Of a stretch of DNA of 64,000 nt, positions 46,620 to 58,641 are shown piece by piece (position 1 is the first letter of the stretch; each line of letters starts with the position of its first letter). This DNA comes from Apricaphanius iberus (Eukaryota > Chordata > Actinopteri > Cyprinodontiformes > Aphaniidae). The position numbers and the translations under genes are program-made. A model generated the notes under the pieces. It ran no database searches. It saw only the letters and a program-made list of their open reading frames with translations, and was not told where the DNA came from. The stretch lies in the NCBI GenBank assembly GCA_028564705.1, contig JAPXFQ010001533.1, positions 434,001 to 498,000 of the forward strand. Direction: 5' to 3'.

Positions 46620-48841
46620 AATATCCTAATATATTCATCTAAATAGTGGTTTAAAGGGGGCTCTAACCTACAACCTGCTTAAATGTCATCACACAAAACA
46701 TTTTTTTTTTACTTTGTTCGTTGACTGTATTGAAAATGAACCGTGAAATTGAACTAATGGCAGGTACCGAACCAAGACCTTGACACCACTAATACTCATA
46801 TTATTATATTAATTATTTAATATACTATAGTAATTATATGATATATTAATTTATATATACAGAAATGATACAAAGGATGGTCACTGTCCACCTAGCATTT
46901 TGCTCCCCTGCACACAGGCCCATGGGGAGGGTTGGGAGGTGAAACTAGGGTCGACTTTTGACGCCTTTCCAAGATTGTAGCTGTTATAAAACAATGCCAA
47001 CTGTGACAGATTTAGAAACTTCAAGCTGTGCAAGATGAAGTTTAGCTGTTTTAAGATGCTACTCATTGGCACTGCTTTATACCAAAGGAAGCAAATGTTA
47101 CCTTGCAGGATGCTTCTAAAGCATGGGGTGAACGTGAGGAAGTTCTGAGGATTTCAAAGGAATAAATCATTAAACATGATTCATTGAATGAACTATGAGC
47201 TTCATTCCTTGTACCTCTTTTTATCTTCCGACAATTCAGAAGGTTCAAAGCTTTAATCAACCAACTAGTTTCACATCACATATCTGAGTCTTTCATTCTA
47301 TGCATAATATCTATTGAAGAAAAAAAAATCATGTCACTTGATATATGAGAGCACCCAGATTGGCCTTTTCAGATGAATTGGGGCCCAATTCTTTCAGGTT
47401 GTGGATAACACATTGTTAGAATTATGAGATTTGCTACAAGTTATTCGATATACAATTCCAAAAGGAAAAGGGTTTTATTTCCAACATGAGAATACATTAC
47501 CCAGAGCACAGCAAACCCCAGTAGAGCTGATACTGACAGTTTAATCTACTTATGGAAAAAAATTTGTAACTTTAACCCAGTGAATCCAATGCAAAGCATA
47601 AACTCAAGCTCATTTTGAAGAACTTTATTTGTATGATTTACTACTGTATAGTAAAACAACATGATATTCGGGTGGTTTATGTTTTACCATAAAAAAAACA
47701 GTCTTTTTGGGGAGAAGATGAATCAGTCAAAGCAAAGGAATGTGGAAAACTCCAGTTGGTGACATACTTGCGTTGGTTCAAAACATTTCAGCCCTTTTTT
47801 TATTTATGATGTCAGGTTCCAGGCTTTCAGCGCTCACCGGGATTTCACCTTCTAGGGGGTGTGGTTTAGTAAGAAGCCTCAGACCAGACGGACTAAACTC
47901 TGGCTATAGGCAACGAGCAAACAGGAAAGAATACTGCGACTGGTGAAAAAAGCTTGGTTTTGTGTGAAAAAAGTTTTAGAAGAGAAGTGCACTTTGCCTT
48001 GGCTCAGTAAGCGTAGTCCCTTTTTTTTCTTTGGTTTGTTGCCTAACAATGACAGTTTTGGAGAAGGGACTGCCAAAGCCACAAATCTTATATAGGAAAC
48101 TGTGACCATCTGTGACGCAGCTGCCTGCATTCTACACTCAAGCATTACCGAATTGCTGCATTCATCATGGTATACTGACCTAGGCATATAAACCCTCTTA
48201 CCGCCTCCTTACTGTATGCATTCTACCAGGTCTCAGATCAGTCAGATTCCATTATCAGACGCCTCTCTAACCTTGGCACTGTGTCACCATCCTAAAACAG
48301 TGAGCCACTTTGTTCAGCATTATGTGATCCATACCCACTCACAGCTGTCACCAGAAAACCACATGGAATTCCCCATGCTTTGGTGAATGTCACATGTGAA
48401 AAAGGAAAGCTTGAAGGCTACTGTGTGGACGGGCTGTTGTGTCATTAAAGGCTGCAGCGCTTTGGTCCAAAGCACACAGGATGCGATTCGTATTTTTGTC
48501 AAGCAGTGATCAGCAGCCAGCAACCAGCCTAATTACACACTAATCAATCAAGTGTAGTGAGACTGAGCGTTGTTGGGTGGGGTTGTGCTCCACGCCTAAT
48601 CCACTGCATCCTTTTTGGGTAAGTCCACAACCGCACTTGTTTTATTTCACACACTAAATTTTGTTTTGTACCAATGTCTACGTTTTTCCCATACAAATTT
48701 TACATGACAGAGGTCATGTGTTTTGCGAAAATAATGATTTAGCTCAACTATAGCCTAGAATTAGTATGATGTTCTCATGTTATCAGAATATTGAGTAAAA
48801 ATACCAGGATTTACTGCTATCAAGGTGTTCGCACAATAATT
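46620..48841. other. Unique sequence, no supported gene
   Basis: AT-rich with short ORFs on both strands, no domain recognised. A strongly AT-rich patch lies at 46,795-46,865. Confidence 0.4.
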
Positions 48842-49060
48842 GTGGTGGCAGTGGGAAGAAGAGTTTTCTTGCAATTTGAAAGTTGTGGGCAGGATTCCAA
48901 CTACCTCTTTCCACATATTGAATTACCCCTGGGCAAGGCACTTAACCCCAAGTTCAGTTACCAATGGATTAAGTTAAGTTACCAGTTAAGTTACCAATCT
49001 ATAGCATGAATATTTGCATGATTGTGTGTGATTGGGTGAATGTGTCTCTTTGAGAAGTTG
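48842..49060 (+). mobile_element. tRNA-derived SINE, diverged
   Basis: Same family as the minus-strand SINE at 1,442-1,688. The head is degraded (AAAGTTGTGGGCAGGATTCC in place of a clean B box). The central block CCCCTGGGCAAGGCACTTAA is intact, and ATTGTGTGTGATTGGGTGAA follows. The AAAGCGCT 3' end is missing. A short repeat AAGTTACCA is amplified at about 48,955-48,998. Confidence 0.65.
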
Positions 49061-50129
49061 ATAGAACTACAAGGGTCTGAGTGTCTTTCTTATTTTTATT
49101 ACTGTTATTCTTTTTATCTCCTATTGTAATCCCTAAAAACTTAGATAATATTGTAAGCACCATTGGCTTGACCTAGTTTTGGACAAAGTGTTTTTTTTAT
49201 TAATTCTCAGTGTTTGGAGAAATGGCATGTGGAAAGGGCCAGCGTCTCTTTTTGCAGCTATCTTGCGCACATTGATAAACAAATATTCCCTCTTTCGAAA
49301 TTAATTTTATTTACCATTACTTCTACGTAAAACATAAAAGCAGAGATTATTACTATGGACAATTAGAGCTGCTCCAAGCACTAAATACATGGGTTTACTC
49401 TGGTTTATTTTGACTTTTAAGTAAGTTTTCCTATTGCACAGAATGTAGTGAATGTACTGTCTCCACCACAAAGCTGTTGCTGAGCTGAAGAGTTCCTTCA
49501 GGAACAGACTTCTGCATCTTAACTGGAAAAAAACTATTATCATAGGTCCTTCCTCCAAGGAGCTGTACGAATGTATAACCATCACTGCCCTAGCAAACTC
49601 AGTGAATGTTTACATCCTTGTTATTTTTACTGTTTCCCTAATTTTTCTAATATATTATTGCACATCTCTGTTTGCACCGTTTAATGTTCACTTGTTCTAA
49701 ATTGTCTTTTTTTCTAATGTACAAATACTCATGCGCATTATGTAACATTTTTTTATAATCCCACTCATTTCTTGGCTCTAAGAATGTTATTTTTTTAGTT
49801 TTTGAGAATTGCTTAGTATTTAGTGATTTAATTGTATCCTTACTGTAGAATATATTGTTTTTTTTATTCCCCTTTGAGTTCTAAAGCAAAGCTTTCACTC
49901 TGTCCTCTACGACGGCGGCCGGTTAGACAGAATGTGCTACTGCAAACATCAACATGGTTCATGTTTGTGTTTCCAATTTGGACAAACAAAATGATCGCGG
50001 ACTAAGTTCAGCTTCCACAGACTTCCTTTCCACAACTGGCTCAGACTACAACTACAACCTTATTGATATCTCTGTTTGTTGTAAGTGAGAATTGGTTGGA
50101 ATAAAAGCTTGTAAAACACCCTGGAAGAC
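49061..50129. other. AT-rich sequence with a possible LINE fragment
   Basis: At 49,450-49,700 the plus strand encodes HHKAVAELKSSFRNRLLHLN, followed by an AT-rich 3'-UTR-like stretch. This wording resembles the extreme C-terminus of a fish non-LTR element, but the match is from memory of style only. Nothing else recognised. Confidence 0.3.
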
Positions 50130-50905
50130 AACAACGCAGCACCTCAGAGACGAATAGTGTTGTTCGATTGTGAGTTCAAATCCTTTCCCAGGTAGCCTGG
50201 GTGCCAGCTAAACTAGTCCCGCCCACAACATAGTGTGGAAGTTTGGTCCGGCATTCCTCCGTTGAGGAGTAATTATGGCCAAACAAGATCTGTTAGGACC
50301 AATCAAAGCAGGCTTAGGATGATTGACAGGTGAACAACAGTAACGTTCATCCATGTCACCAAAGAGCGCCTGGGTTGAATTTGTTTACAACAACGATGGC
50401 TGCCGCTGGAGAACTGAGATGTGTAGATTCTGCCATCGAGTCTGTTGTATAAGATATCGACACCACATTAATTTTGAAAGAGGAATTTAAAAAGAGGAAT
50501 AGATAACGTCGCAACGTCACACAATTCCCTTGCTCTGATTCGTTATAGGTCAATCCAATTCAGTGCAGAGGCATTTTTTTCCTGGTTGGGTTTAAACACG
50601 CCCCATAATCACAGCCCAGTGGAGCAGTATCAGACTCACATTCTGATTAGAATTTAGTATGGCTACGTCAGGCTATGTCCCAGGGTCTTTCTGCATGGAG
50701 TTTATATGTTGTCCCCATGAATGCGTGATTTCCCTAAGGGTACTCCGGCTTCCTCCCACAGTCCAAAAACTTGTCAGATTAATTGGTCTCTCTAAATTGT
50801 CATTAGGTGTGAGTGTGTGTGCAACAGCAGAAGATAGGCACCAGTCCCCTACCCCCCTCCCAAGACCCCCTGAGGATGAGCAGTTTAGAAAATAGAGCGA
50901 TAATG
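50130..50905 (+). mobile_element. tRNA-derived SINE split by a MITE
   Basis: The left piece ends with a B-box-like TGAGTTCAAATCC (50,171-50,183). The right piece (50,677-50,905) carries GGTCTTTCTGCATGGAGTTT, GTACTCCGGCTTCCTCCCAC and AGTCCAAAAACTTG, the body of the same SINE family as 57,219-57,402. The two halves are separated by a 484-bp insert flanked by TTCCCAGG and GTCCCAGG. The tRNA head is degraded at its 5' side. Confidence 0.6.
50193..50676. mobile_element. Non-autonomous DNA transposon inside the SINE
   Basis: The left end TAGCCTGGGTGCCAGC and right end GGCTACGTCAGGCTA(TG) share the inverted core TAGCCTG. The duplications TTCCCAGG (50,185-50,192) and GTCCCAGG (50,677-50,684) differ at one base; 8 bp would fit hAT. 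The interior includes CAACGATGGCTGCCGCTGGA, a short relic that may come from the first exon of an autonomous relative. No complete ORF. Confidence 0.6.
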
Positions 50906-52694
50906 CCTTATAAGAGGCAGCACTTTGGGTGCCAACAACTCCCAATATATGGATACACGCTGATCGTGAATTGATCTAAATATCTCCTGAAGGACTTCAG
51001 GTCGCACCAAAATTGTCTGGGTGAGTAAATGAACATATTGCATGCTATAAATAAGGTCCAGGTTGCAAAAAAAGACAGTACTTCGTTAATCCACGTTCTA
51101 AACAGCAAATTCTGAGCACTCTGACTTATCTGGGAACTTGAATTGTTTTAAACTATAGGAATGGTACAATGGAAAGTTGTGGCTTTTGAAAAAAGATCAC
51201 AATCTTCCAAAACTTTGACATAACTTGTCAGCCCACACCCAGACAGGAAAAAATGCCATGCAGACTATGTTCTTTTTGTAAACCTTTTATTTCTGTATTT
51301 AAGGTCACATGGTGAAGACATCCTTCTCCAATCAGTATTTCTGAAACTGTGAACCATCTGTCTGTGTAAGGATTTCATCAAGGTATAGGAAATCATTAAC
51401 CTCACAAAACTTCTCAGATCTGGATAAAAAAAGACTTACAATATTAAAATAATTTTAGATTTTACTCTATTTCAACAACTCTCTGGGATAACCTCTGAAA
51501 CATTTTTCCTTTCCATCAGCTCTGCGGTGCTCTTTGTGGTTCTTTCATGACATTTCAGTAATTAAAGCCAAATGGCACGTTTCGCGATTAGACTTGCAGC
51601 TGCTTGCATTTAATTCTATACAATCAATGTGTCCTGTTGAGCTGTCACAGCTACCAAAGCTATTTGCCACAGTGGTGGTAAAAGAAACATTTATGACCTG
51701 CAAAGATAAAGCTCCTGTTGTTTTAAACAGTTCAGGCTCTTTTGTTTAGAAAGGAAAGCCATTTCCAAAAACTGAAGTAGCTGTTGAAAATGAAGTTGTT
51801 GCCATATAAACCATATTTTACATCAGTCTCTACAGACCAAATTGTTTGTCAAAATCAAATGCAACCCAGTCGGGAACTTTTAGTAATCAAATCCTGTCAG
51901 TGACAGAACACACATACAAGAGCTTAACATTTCTAGAGCTGACACGTGTGGAAAAAAATACTACCCAAGTGTTACCTGATATTCTGCACCCCTGTGTCAT
52001 AGGTTCCTCCAGATGGGCTTTTTTTCCAAAACCCTGTGACCTTAGAGAGCGGCAGTGGTGTTTGATCCGATGAACATCTCCTGAAAAATCTGAGCACAAG
52101 CTTGTTTTGTTTTCAAATCTGTTTCCTTGTGTTTTGACTGTGTTGAATGTCTACCAGCTATGGAGTTAGCTCATGCTTTTAGACACAATGCCTTGTGAAA
52201 AGCAGCATATATTTTAAGATACATTCAGCTTCCTTTGAACTGATGTGCTAAAATAAAATCCAATGCACCAGTTGTTTTTACAAGTCAGGTTTGGGTTGTA
52301 AAACATTAACACAAGCTTTGATCATTTTACTGTTCAATTTGTTGTATGAATTCAGAAGGACTGTGGCTGAAATGGCAGTATAGGAAAGAAGAGCAGTCAT
52401 CATTGGAGTAGCCATGAGGTACATGGTAACTTTCGGTAGCAGCAGAGATCAACAACTTAGGTAAGAAATTGTGATGAAAGGACAACTTTTACTGATATAC
52501 TCCACAAATCTGACCTACATGAAAGAGTAGCCAGAAGAATCCCACTGAATACAAAACGCAGGGCAGACATTACCCTGAATGCAATCTCATGATGCAACAT
52601 GGTGATTGCAGCATACTGAGATTTTCAGCAGGAGGGTCAGGGAAGCTGGGAAGACACAGTCCAGCAAGATAACTACTGTAGCATCCTGGCAGAA
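50906..52694. other. Unique sequence, no supported gene
   Basis: Short ORFs only. No gene, RNA or element recognised. Confidence 0.4.
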
Positions 52695-53095
52695 GTTAAA
52701 GGTTGTAAATGGAAAATTTGCATAAAAAGCTACATTAAAAGAAAAAACATAATACATCCATAGGGCTTTTAGAGGGGTTCAGAATTCAATTACATTACCT
52801 AAAAAATATATATTTGAATTAAAATAGAATAAAATTTACATTTAAAAAAGGTTCGACAATGACGTTATGTTTACATCTACCAGCCAGTAGCGGCCGCAGG
52901 TTGCGGGTTGACAGATATGGTCTCTATGATTCAACTATATGGTTGGCACAGCTCAGCTGGTACTAGAGAGAATGGTGGAGTCAGCAATTCAATCAGTTGC
53001 TTCAGAGACCGGAAGAGCTTGTTGTCCATCTCAGGAGAGGAGTGACCGCAGAAGAAATACAGACTAGAGTTGTTTTAGGTTTGCTTATGTTAGCA
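52695..53095 (-). mobile_element. hAT-like MITE, family A, copy 3
   Basis: Minus-strand copy closest to copy 1 (310-834): CCTAAAACAACTCTAG, CACTCCTCTCCTGAGATGGA, TTGCTGACTCCACCATTCTC, TCATAGAGACCATATCTGTC, ATGTAAACATAACGTC and the terminal TACAACCTTTAAC are all present in order. By eye about 80 percent identical to copy 1. Confidence 0.6.
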
Positions 53096-54799
53096 GTCAA
53101 TTAAACTCCTCTAAAACACATTTCTCACTGGACACAGTTCAGGCTGGTCACTGGACGTATCAGCAGCAAACGAGGCAACCCAACAACTAGAATGATAGTG
53201 AAATAATAAACATTTATTTGAAGCTGGTTTGTATGGTCACAGCGGGAACTCTGGAAACAGGAGCGGGATCTCGGGAGCTGGGAGTAACTAATGAAGATGA
53301 GAGGAGTTAGAGGTGAACTGAATCAGGATTGGCGATGGTTAGTATTGAAGCTGGGACTTACGGAAGGAGCGCTGAGGATGGACGTCTGTGGAGGTGAGAG
53401 GGATCCTGTGATCTGAGGTTGGCTGGAGGTAATGTGGAATCTGATGTTGTGTTTTGCAGGTGGAGCGGGCAGATGAGCGGAGAGCAGATGGACCAGCGGA
53501 GGATGCGGTGCAGAGGCTGACCAAGAGGACTCTTCCAAAGGAGAGAGGTGAGTACCATTAGGGGAAGGACATTTCCAAACCAGGAACTTGACGAGGGATT
53601 CCAGGAGGTCAAGGAAGGGGCAAGTTCAGAATCTAAGGGAGTCTTAAAAGAACTTCTTAGAATTAATCTGAGGTTTGAGGTTTCATAGAGCGAGAATCAT
53701 CTGGCGCCAGTTTACAGTCTCCACTCCTATTTTGAATGCTGGAGATAACAAGCTCAGATGAGCTGCATCTGCTGTGAGCAGCCTGCCCCTGCAGAGAAGG
53801 TAGGAGAAAACACACACAAACACAAACCTCCAGAGTCCCAACAAAATATTTACATGACAAACCCTGTACAGTACATCCTATATATTGCTCATGCAAATAT
53901 ATTATGCAGTAAACACTTTAAAACAATGTCAGAACCTTTGGAAAGTATTTATTCTATTTTTGAATGATCAATGGATTTACGTATAAAACAATCTTCAACA
54001 ACTGACAGCAGTGCAAAACTACATGAATAAATGTACAGTAAGTTATGTATAGGATTTTAAGAATATTGAAAATAAAGATTGTTGAAAGCATCAAAGTTTT
54101 CTTCAACCTCACATTTAAGTGCTACTTTCTCTTGGTCTGTAAAATACATTGAAGTTTAAAGTTGCAATGTGATAAAATGTAAAGTGGGTGTTAAAAATGT
54201 AGAAAGGAAGTGTATATATTCATTCTGTAATTAGACTTTCGAATAATTGATTGTCTTTGTACATTTAAATCCATATAGTACACTAGACACTTATAAACAT
54301 TCTTGAAGTAATGATTCATTATTTTATCCTGTTTATTATTATTATTATTATCATTATTGTTATTTTGGCATTATTTGGACATCAAAGGAAGAATTTATTG
54401 GAATTACAGCTGTTCTTTTTGTTACATATAAAAGAAACTTGATTGATTAAACTCATCAGTGATGTTTCTGGTCTATACTATCGTTATTTTTATGTTGATT
54501 GTGAGTCCCACCCTGAGACACATCTGCTTAGAGGTTGAGTAAAAATGAAGAAATATATTTGTTTTCATAATAAAACACACTCATATAACATTTTCCAGTC
54601 CCTTAAAGCTGTCTTGTCTTTTCTTTACTGTTGGCACTTATTTTCCACTGTGTGAGTTATTTAATTTCTTTGGATGCAAGTTTTGAAATTTTAATGCTGA
54701 TGAAGCTAAAATGATACTATTTTTGGAAGGCAATATTTATAGTCAATATTTCATCATCTAGAAAAAAAAATTTTCTGCACATAATGCTGCTTTTGATAT
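53096..54799. other. Unique sequence with a purine-rich block
   Basis: 53,230-53,610 is rich in GGA and GCAGA on the plus strand, and its minus strand is open in three overlapping frames with Ser/Pro-rich translations; this is composition, not a gene. A (TTA)n microsatellite lies at about 54,335-54,352. Confidence 0.4.
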
Positions 54800-55330
54800 T
54801 CTCTTTCCAGTCTGCAGTAGTAAAGACAATGACTGATCGAGCCGTCCTTAAAGAAACTCTTCCACCTCAGCACTGGGCCATGTCCTGTATCCAGGAGACA
54901 AAAAGCCTAAACACTTCAGATTGAGTTCAGTGCAACTGTTAAACTGTTCTGATGTAATTACAAGCTATTAAATGAAGAGTGGGATTGCCCTGTCGCCAGT
55001 GGAGCAAAAAGTCAATCTACATGAAGGGGATTTCAGGAGATGCAGGGGCCTCTGTGTCAGGGCCGAGGGCTGATGGAGTCTCCAAGCAAGCAGACCTCAC
55101 ACACTCCCACTCTAACTGGAACTCCTGATGACACTAATGTTCACCAGGACTGCTTAACATGCAGGCACAGATCGTTGCACTACTGGGGGACTTGATCACA
55201 CTCCCAGCTCTGAGAGGACCAGTAGATAATCCCAGAATTTACAGAGCGTGATGATTTGATTTACCATCACATTAAGGGAACTCGCTCATACTTTACTGCC
55301 TGTATAAAGGCATCACGCAGCAGCTTATTC
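54800..55330. other. Candidate conserved non-coding block
   Basis: Balanced base composition between AT-rich flanks, no transposon signature, stops in all frames, and words such as GATGTAATTACAAGC and GATCACACTCCC. The idea that it is a conserved regulatory element is a guess from composition. Confidence 0.2.
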
Positions 55331-57218
55331 TCATTTCAAATTTAAACTTTTAAGAAACAAAACCAAATTTTTTTTTCACAAAGTTCAACAGCTAAAAGTA
55401 CAAGCTAAAAATACAGTTTTTCTGAAATTACTTGGGAAATATGACTTGGCAATGGATCAGTCACAGGGGTAAAATTAGATGGTTAAAATATGGAGAGAAA
55501 ACTGAGATAATCACAAGAAGAACTGGAGAGAAGGCAGAACAGAGAAAGCCACCAGGGCAGTTCAATTTACCACACTGCCACACATTTTCTCTGGGTTCCG
55601 CAACACACACAAATACACGCATGCGTGCACGCACACACACACACTCACATAGACACACAGCAGTGCTCCAAGGTGCAAAAAAAAAAAGTTTAGAGAACAG
55701 AAAGCTGAATGTGATGCATTTTTATTTCACTGATGGCAGAAAGATGAACAGAAAACATCCTCAGGATTAAGTATATAGGAAACATTGGTTTATCATCATC
55801 AGTAGCTGTGCTTCTCTTTGCTTTACTGCTTTTGCGCTACATTTGACACTGCCTATTGAGGCAAAGATGCCCACATCTAATTTTTTTTACAGATTCAAGT
55901 CAAACCTTGACTGAGATTAACATTATCTCATCTGATGCATTTCAAACTTTGTAGCGAGCCTTACATTAGTCCAGCTTTCAAGCTGCAACTAAACCCTGTA
56001 AGGCAACAAACTGTTATAACCTGGTATAAATTATTTGAAAAAAAAGGTAAAGAATACTTCACTACCTCTGTACCTGCTTAAAGATCTCTGCTCACTAGTC
56101 TATCCCAAGACATATTCACACCTAAGGGCAATTTTCCTAGCGCGTACACTTTAGGGGGGAAAATATGTTAAGTCCAGGGTGAAAGACCACACAATGCTAA
56201 TACATTTTGTTTTGTTTTTACCATTATGCATTGCACTATACATACATACAAACATTATGCATTATACTATCATTAAAAATACTATTAAAAAGTGTTTCAC
56301 ACTTTGATATCTGAACTCAAAAAGGAAGTGCTTCTTATTTGTAAGAATTGTTGGATTGCCTGGCCAAAGTGGTTGAAGAAGGACAATAGGCAGATGTGGC
56401 AGTGTAGCTGGTGATTTATTTCCAAAAAACTGTTTTTGCATTCTTTTTTAACAAAACTCAAAAAGATTAATAACTCAAAATGTAACTTGGTACAAGGGGA
56501 AATAACTAAACTTATACCAAAATTAATGTGAAGTACACTCAGCTATACTGACCTAACCTAACATGAACAACTGAGTTCTTCTGTTTATATACTGTAAAGC
56601 TATTCAAACAAATTATCTCTAATGGAAAATTCCATTCCAGAGGTAACACTAAAACATCACTATGTATTCCAAATTGTAGCTAATGTATACCAGTAACCAA
56701 ATAAAGTAAAAATGCACATATTAATCAATACTCATACTCATCAAAGTCAATTTAAACTAATATGCTATATTAAGTAATCTCTAAAAGTGTAAAACAAAAC
56801 AAAAAATTAGTAATGCTTGCATACTACATAATTAAGATAAAATATGATTAAAAAAGAAACAAGAATGCTTACTTGAAGACAATAACAGTGTTCTCCCTCT
56901 ATGTTCTAAGAATGATTAGTTTGATTGTAAGAGCAAATTTAGGCCTTTTTAAAATCTGCAATATAAAACGTGTTCAATCCATCCAGCCAGCCAGCCTTTC
57001 ATTAATCTCAGTTCAGGCCAAACCCAGATATCCCTCTCCCAGGCGATATTCTTACATTCATTCTGGGGGATTTCTTGGTGTCCCAACAGGAAGTTATGGG
57101 TCTTCCTCATGGTCTCCCCCAAGTATGATGTGTAAGGAACTAACAATGACTTGCAATGCCTGCGAATGGTTGTTCTTGAGTTGCGATTATGATTATTTTA
57201 GAGCAATGTTTTTCTAGT
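55331..57218. other. Unique AT-rich sequence
   Basis: Contains a CA-rich microsatellite (listed separately). ORFs at 55,432-55,770 and 56,873-57,217 show no domain. Confidence 0.4.
55598..55660. repeat. (CA)n-rich microsatellite
   Basis: Interrupted ACAC repeats with GCATGCGTGCACGC in the middle. Confidence 0.85.
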
Positions 57219-57402
57219 ATGCACAGTGGCGCAGTGGTTAGCACTTGCCTTGCAGCAAGAAGGTTGTGGGTTCATATCTAGGGCCTTTCTGCATGGAGTT
57301 TGCATTTTCTCCCCGTGCATGCGTGGGTTCCCTCCGGGTACTCCAGCTTCCTCCCACAGTCCAAAAACATGACTGTCAGGTTAATTGATCACTCTTATCA
57401 GA
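57219..57402 (+). mobile_element. tRNA-derived SINE
   Basis: The head has a clean A-box region (CAGTGGCGCAGTGGTTAGCA, 57,225-57,244) and a B-box-like GTGGGTTCATATC (57,267-57,279). The body is GCCTTTCTGCATGGAGTTTG, CTCCCCGTGCATGCGTGGGT and GTACTCCAGCTTCCTCCCAC, then AGTCCAAAAACATG. The 3' part after about 57,400 is missing. Same family as the split copy at 50,130-50,905. Confidence 0.8.
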
Positions 57403-57554
57403 CGTTGGTTCTTTTGTTTTCTTGAGTAAGAATTGCATTTTTGCTTTTTTAATAGCTTGTTATTATGTATAACCATTGCTACAATGTGGTTTACAACCAA
57501 GAGCAGCTGATTAACATAACAAAACCTCAAATAATACCCTAACTGATGCCAAAA
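57403..57554. other. Unique AT-rich sequence
   Basis: Short spacer between SINE and LINE fragment; nothing recognised. Confidence 0.4.
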
Positions 57555-57938
57555 ATCCCTGATGAGTGGAGAAGGGTTGGGAATGGATGCAGAGCAGGAG
57601 CAAAAAGGAGACGGAGAAGAAGTTCAGACCATCTCTTCCATTCCATCTATCATAATGGGCAATGTAAGATTACTGGCTAACAAGATGGATGAACTCCAAG
57701 CCCTTACAAGAACTCAGCCAAAGTTTTGTGAATTCAGTGTTATGTGCTTCACTGAGACATGCCTGCAGTAGGTGGCTGAGACATGGGACAGACAGAGATC
57801 TAAAGAGGAGCAGAAAAAAGGAAGTGGAGTAGAAATACTTTTCAACAACATTTTTTTTCTTCCAGGACACGCTACTGTGTAGTGTCATCTCTGCAGCCCA
57901 GATATTGAACTGTTGGCAGTAGGTTTTCATCCATATTG
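57555..57938 (+). pseudogene. Non-LTR retrotransposon endonuclease fragment
   Basis: Encodes IMGNVRLLANKMDELQALTR and FCEFSVMCFTETCLQ in the first frame (57,650-57,765). After frame breaks, further bits follow: GSGVEILFNN and, near 57,895-57,930, SPDIELLAVGFHPY. These are the N-terminal blocks of an apurinic-type endonuclease of a fish LINE (Rex1/CR1-like in style): NVRSLxNKMDEL start, CFTETWL with its catalytic Glu, and the SPDIELLAVG block. It is cut on the right by the Tc1-type element at 57,939. Confidence 0.65.
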
Positions 57939-58290
57939 CAGTGATGAACATAAGTATTTGAACACCCTGTGAATTTTGCCATTTCTGGAATTTAGAAATT
58001 AGGTCTAAAATGTTGTCTCTGGTCTCTTTTGACAGATCTTTGGTCTTGTCCATGGTAGTAGTTGGAATCTGACTGTGGCATGGACACGTGTCTTTAACAA
58101 GCTCAGACAGGTGCTACTAATTTATATTAACAAGTGGAGTAGAGGTGGACTTTTTAAAGGCAGAGTAACAGGTCTTTGAGAGCCAGAATTCTTGCTAATT
58201 GTCAGATGTTCAAATACTTATGTGTAGCAATAAAATACAAATAAATTTATTCAAAAAAAATCATACAATGTGATTTCCTGATTTTAAAAG
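57939..58290. mobile_element. Tc1-like non-autonomous element
   Basis: CATAAGTATTTGAACA (57,949-57,964) and its exact reverse complement (58,207-58,222) mark the inverted ends. The right side carries AATCATACAATGTGATTTCC, a Tc1 family landmark, followed by TGATTTT. The interior (GACACGTGTCTTTAAC, CTTTGAGAGCCAGAATTCTT) is a Tc1 3'-flank derivative without transposase. It interrupts the LINE endonuclease fragment just before it, so it is the younger of the two. Confidence 0.7.
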
Positions 58291-58299
58291 GGATATATA

Positions 58300-58590
58300 G
58301 GCTGTGTCCAAATCCAGCGGCTGGATCCTTCGAAGGCCGGATTTGTCAGCTAGTTACGCCACAGCAAAGCGACTAGGCCTGTCCAAATTCGAGACTCCTT
58401 TAAATGCGGCGATGGATTCGGCCGACTTTTCCCCGATTTGAAGGACTGGGGAGGTGTATCATTTGCTGGTCTACATATTCCAAGACTCGTTGCAAGAATT
58501 TTCTTCCAGCAGCATTGCATAAGAAGCGGCAGGCAAAGCGGGAGAAGAGCACTATGGCATTTATTCTGAAATATCGATATCAGGCATAAT
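58300..58590 (+). mobile_element. Harbinger-like MITE fragment
   Basis: Begins GGCTGTGTCCAAATCCAGCG, then CTGGATCCTTCGAAGGCCGG, and later GCGACTAGGCCTGTCCAAAT. These are typical of a GC-rich fish MITE family that I associate with PIF/Harbinger. The right inverted end is not seen. A 61-codon frame inside is not convincing. Confidence 0.5.
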
Positions 58591-58611
58591 TGTCATGTAC
58601 ATGCAAGACAT

Positions 58612-58641
58612 TTTTGTCAACTAGTTAACTAGTTGACAAAA
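58612..58641. repeat. 30-bp perfect palindrome at the array edge
   Basis: The first core copy is extended on both sides (GTCA before, TGAC after, then T/A runs) to give 30 bp of perfect two-fold symmetry. Confidence 0.9.

Noticed and set aside
49452..49700. 82-codon ORF as a host exon
   Set aside because: The N-terminal part resembles a LINE C-terminus and the rest is hydrophobic AT-rich translation; kept only as a possible LINE fragment.
53323..53612. Three overlapping Ser/Pro-rich minus-strand ORFs
   Set aside because: All come from one GGA/GCAGA-rich block; open in three frames at once, typical of biased composition.
57562..57771. A 69-codon start-to-stop ORF as a small gene
   Set aside because: Its sequence is the start of a LINE endonuclease and continues, frameshifted, to 57,935.
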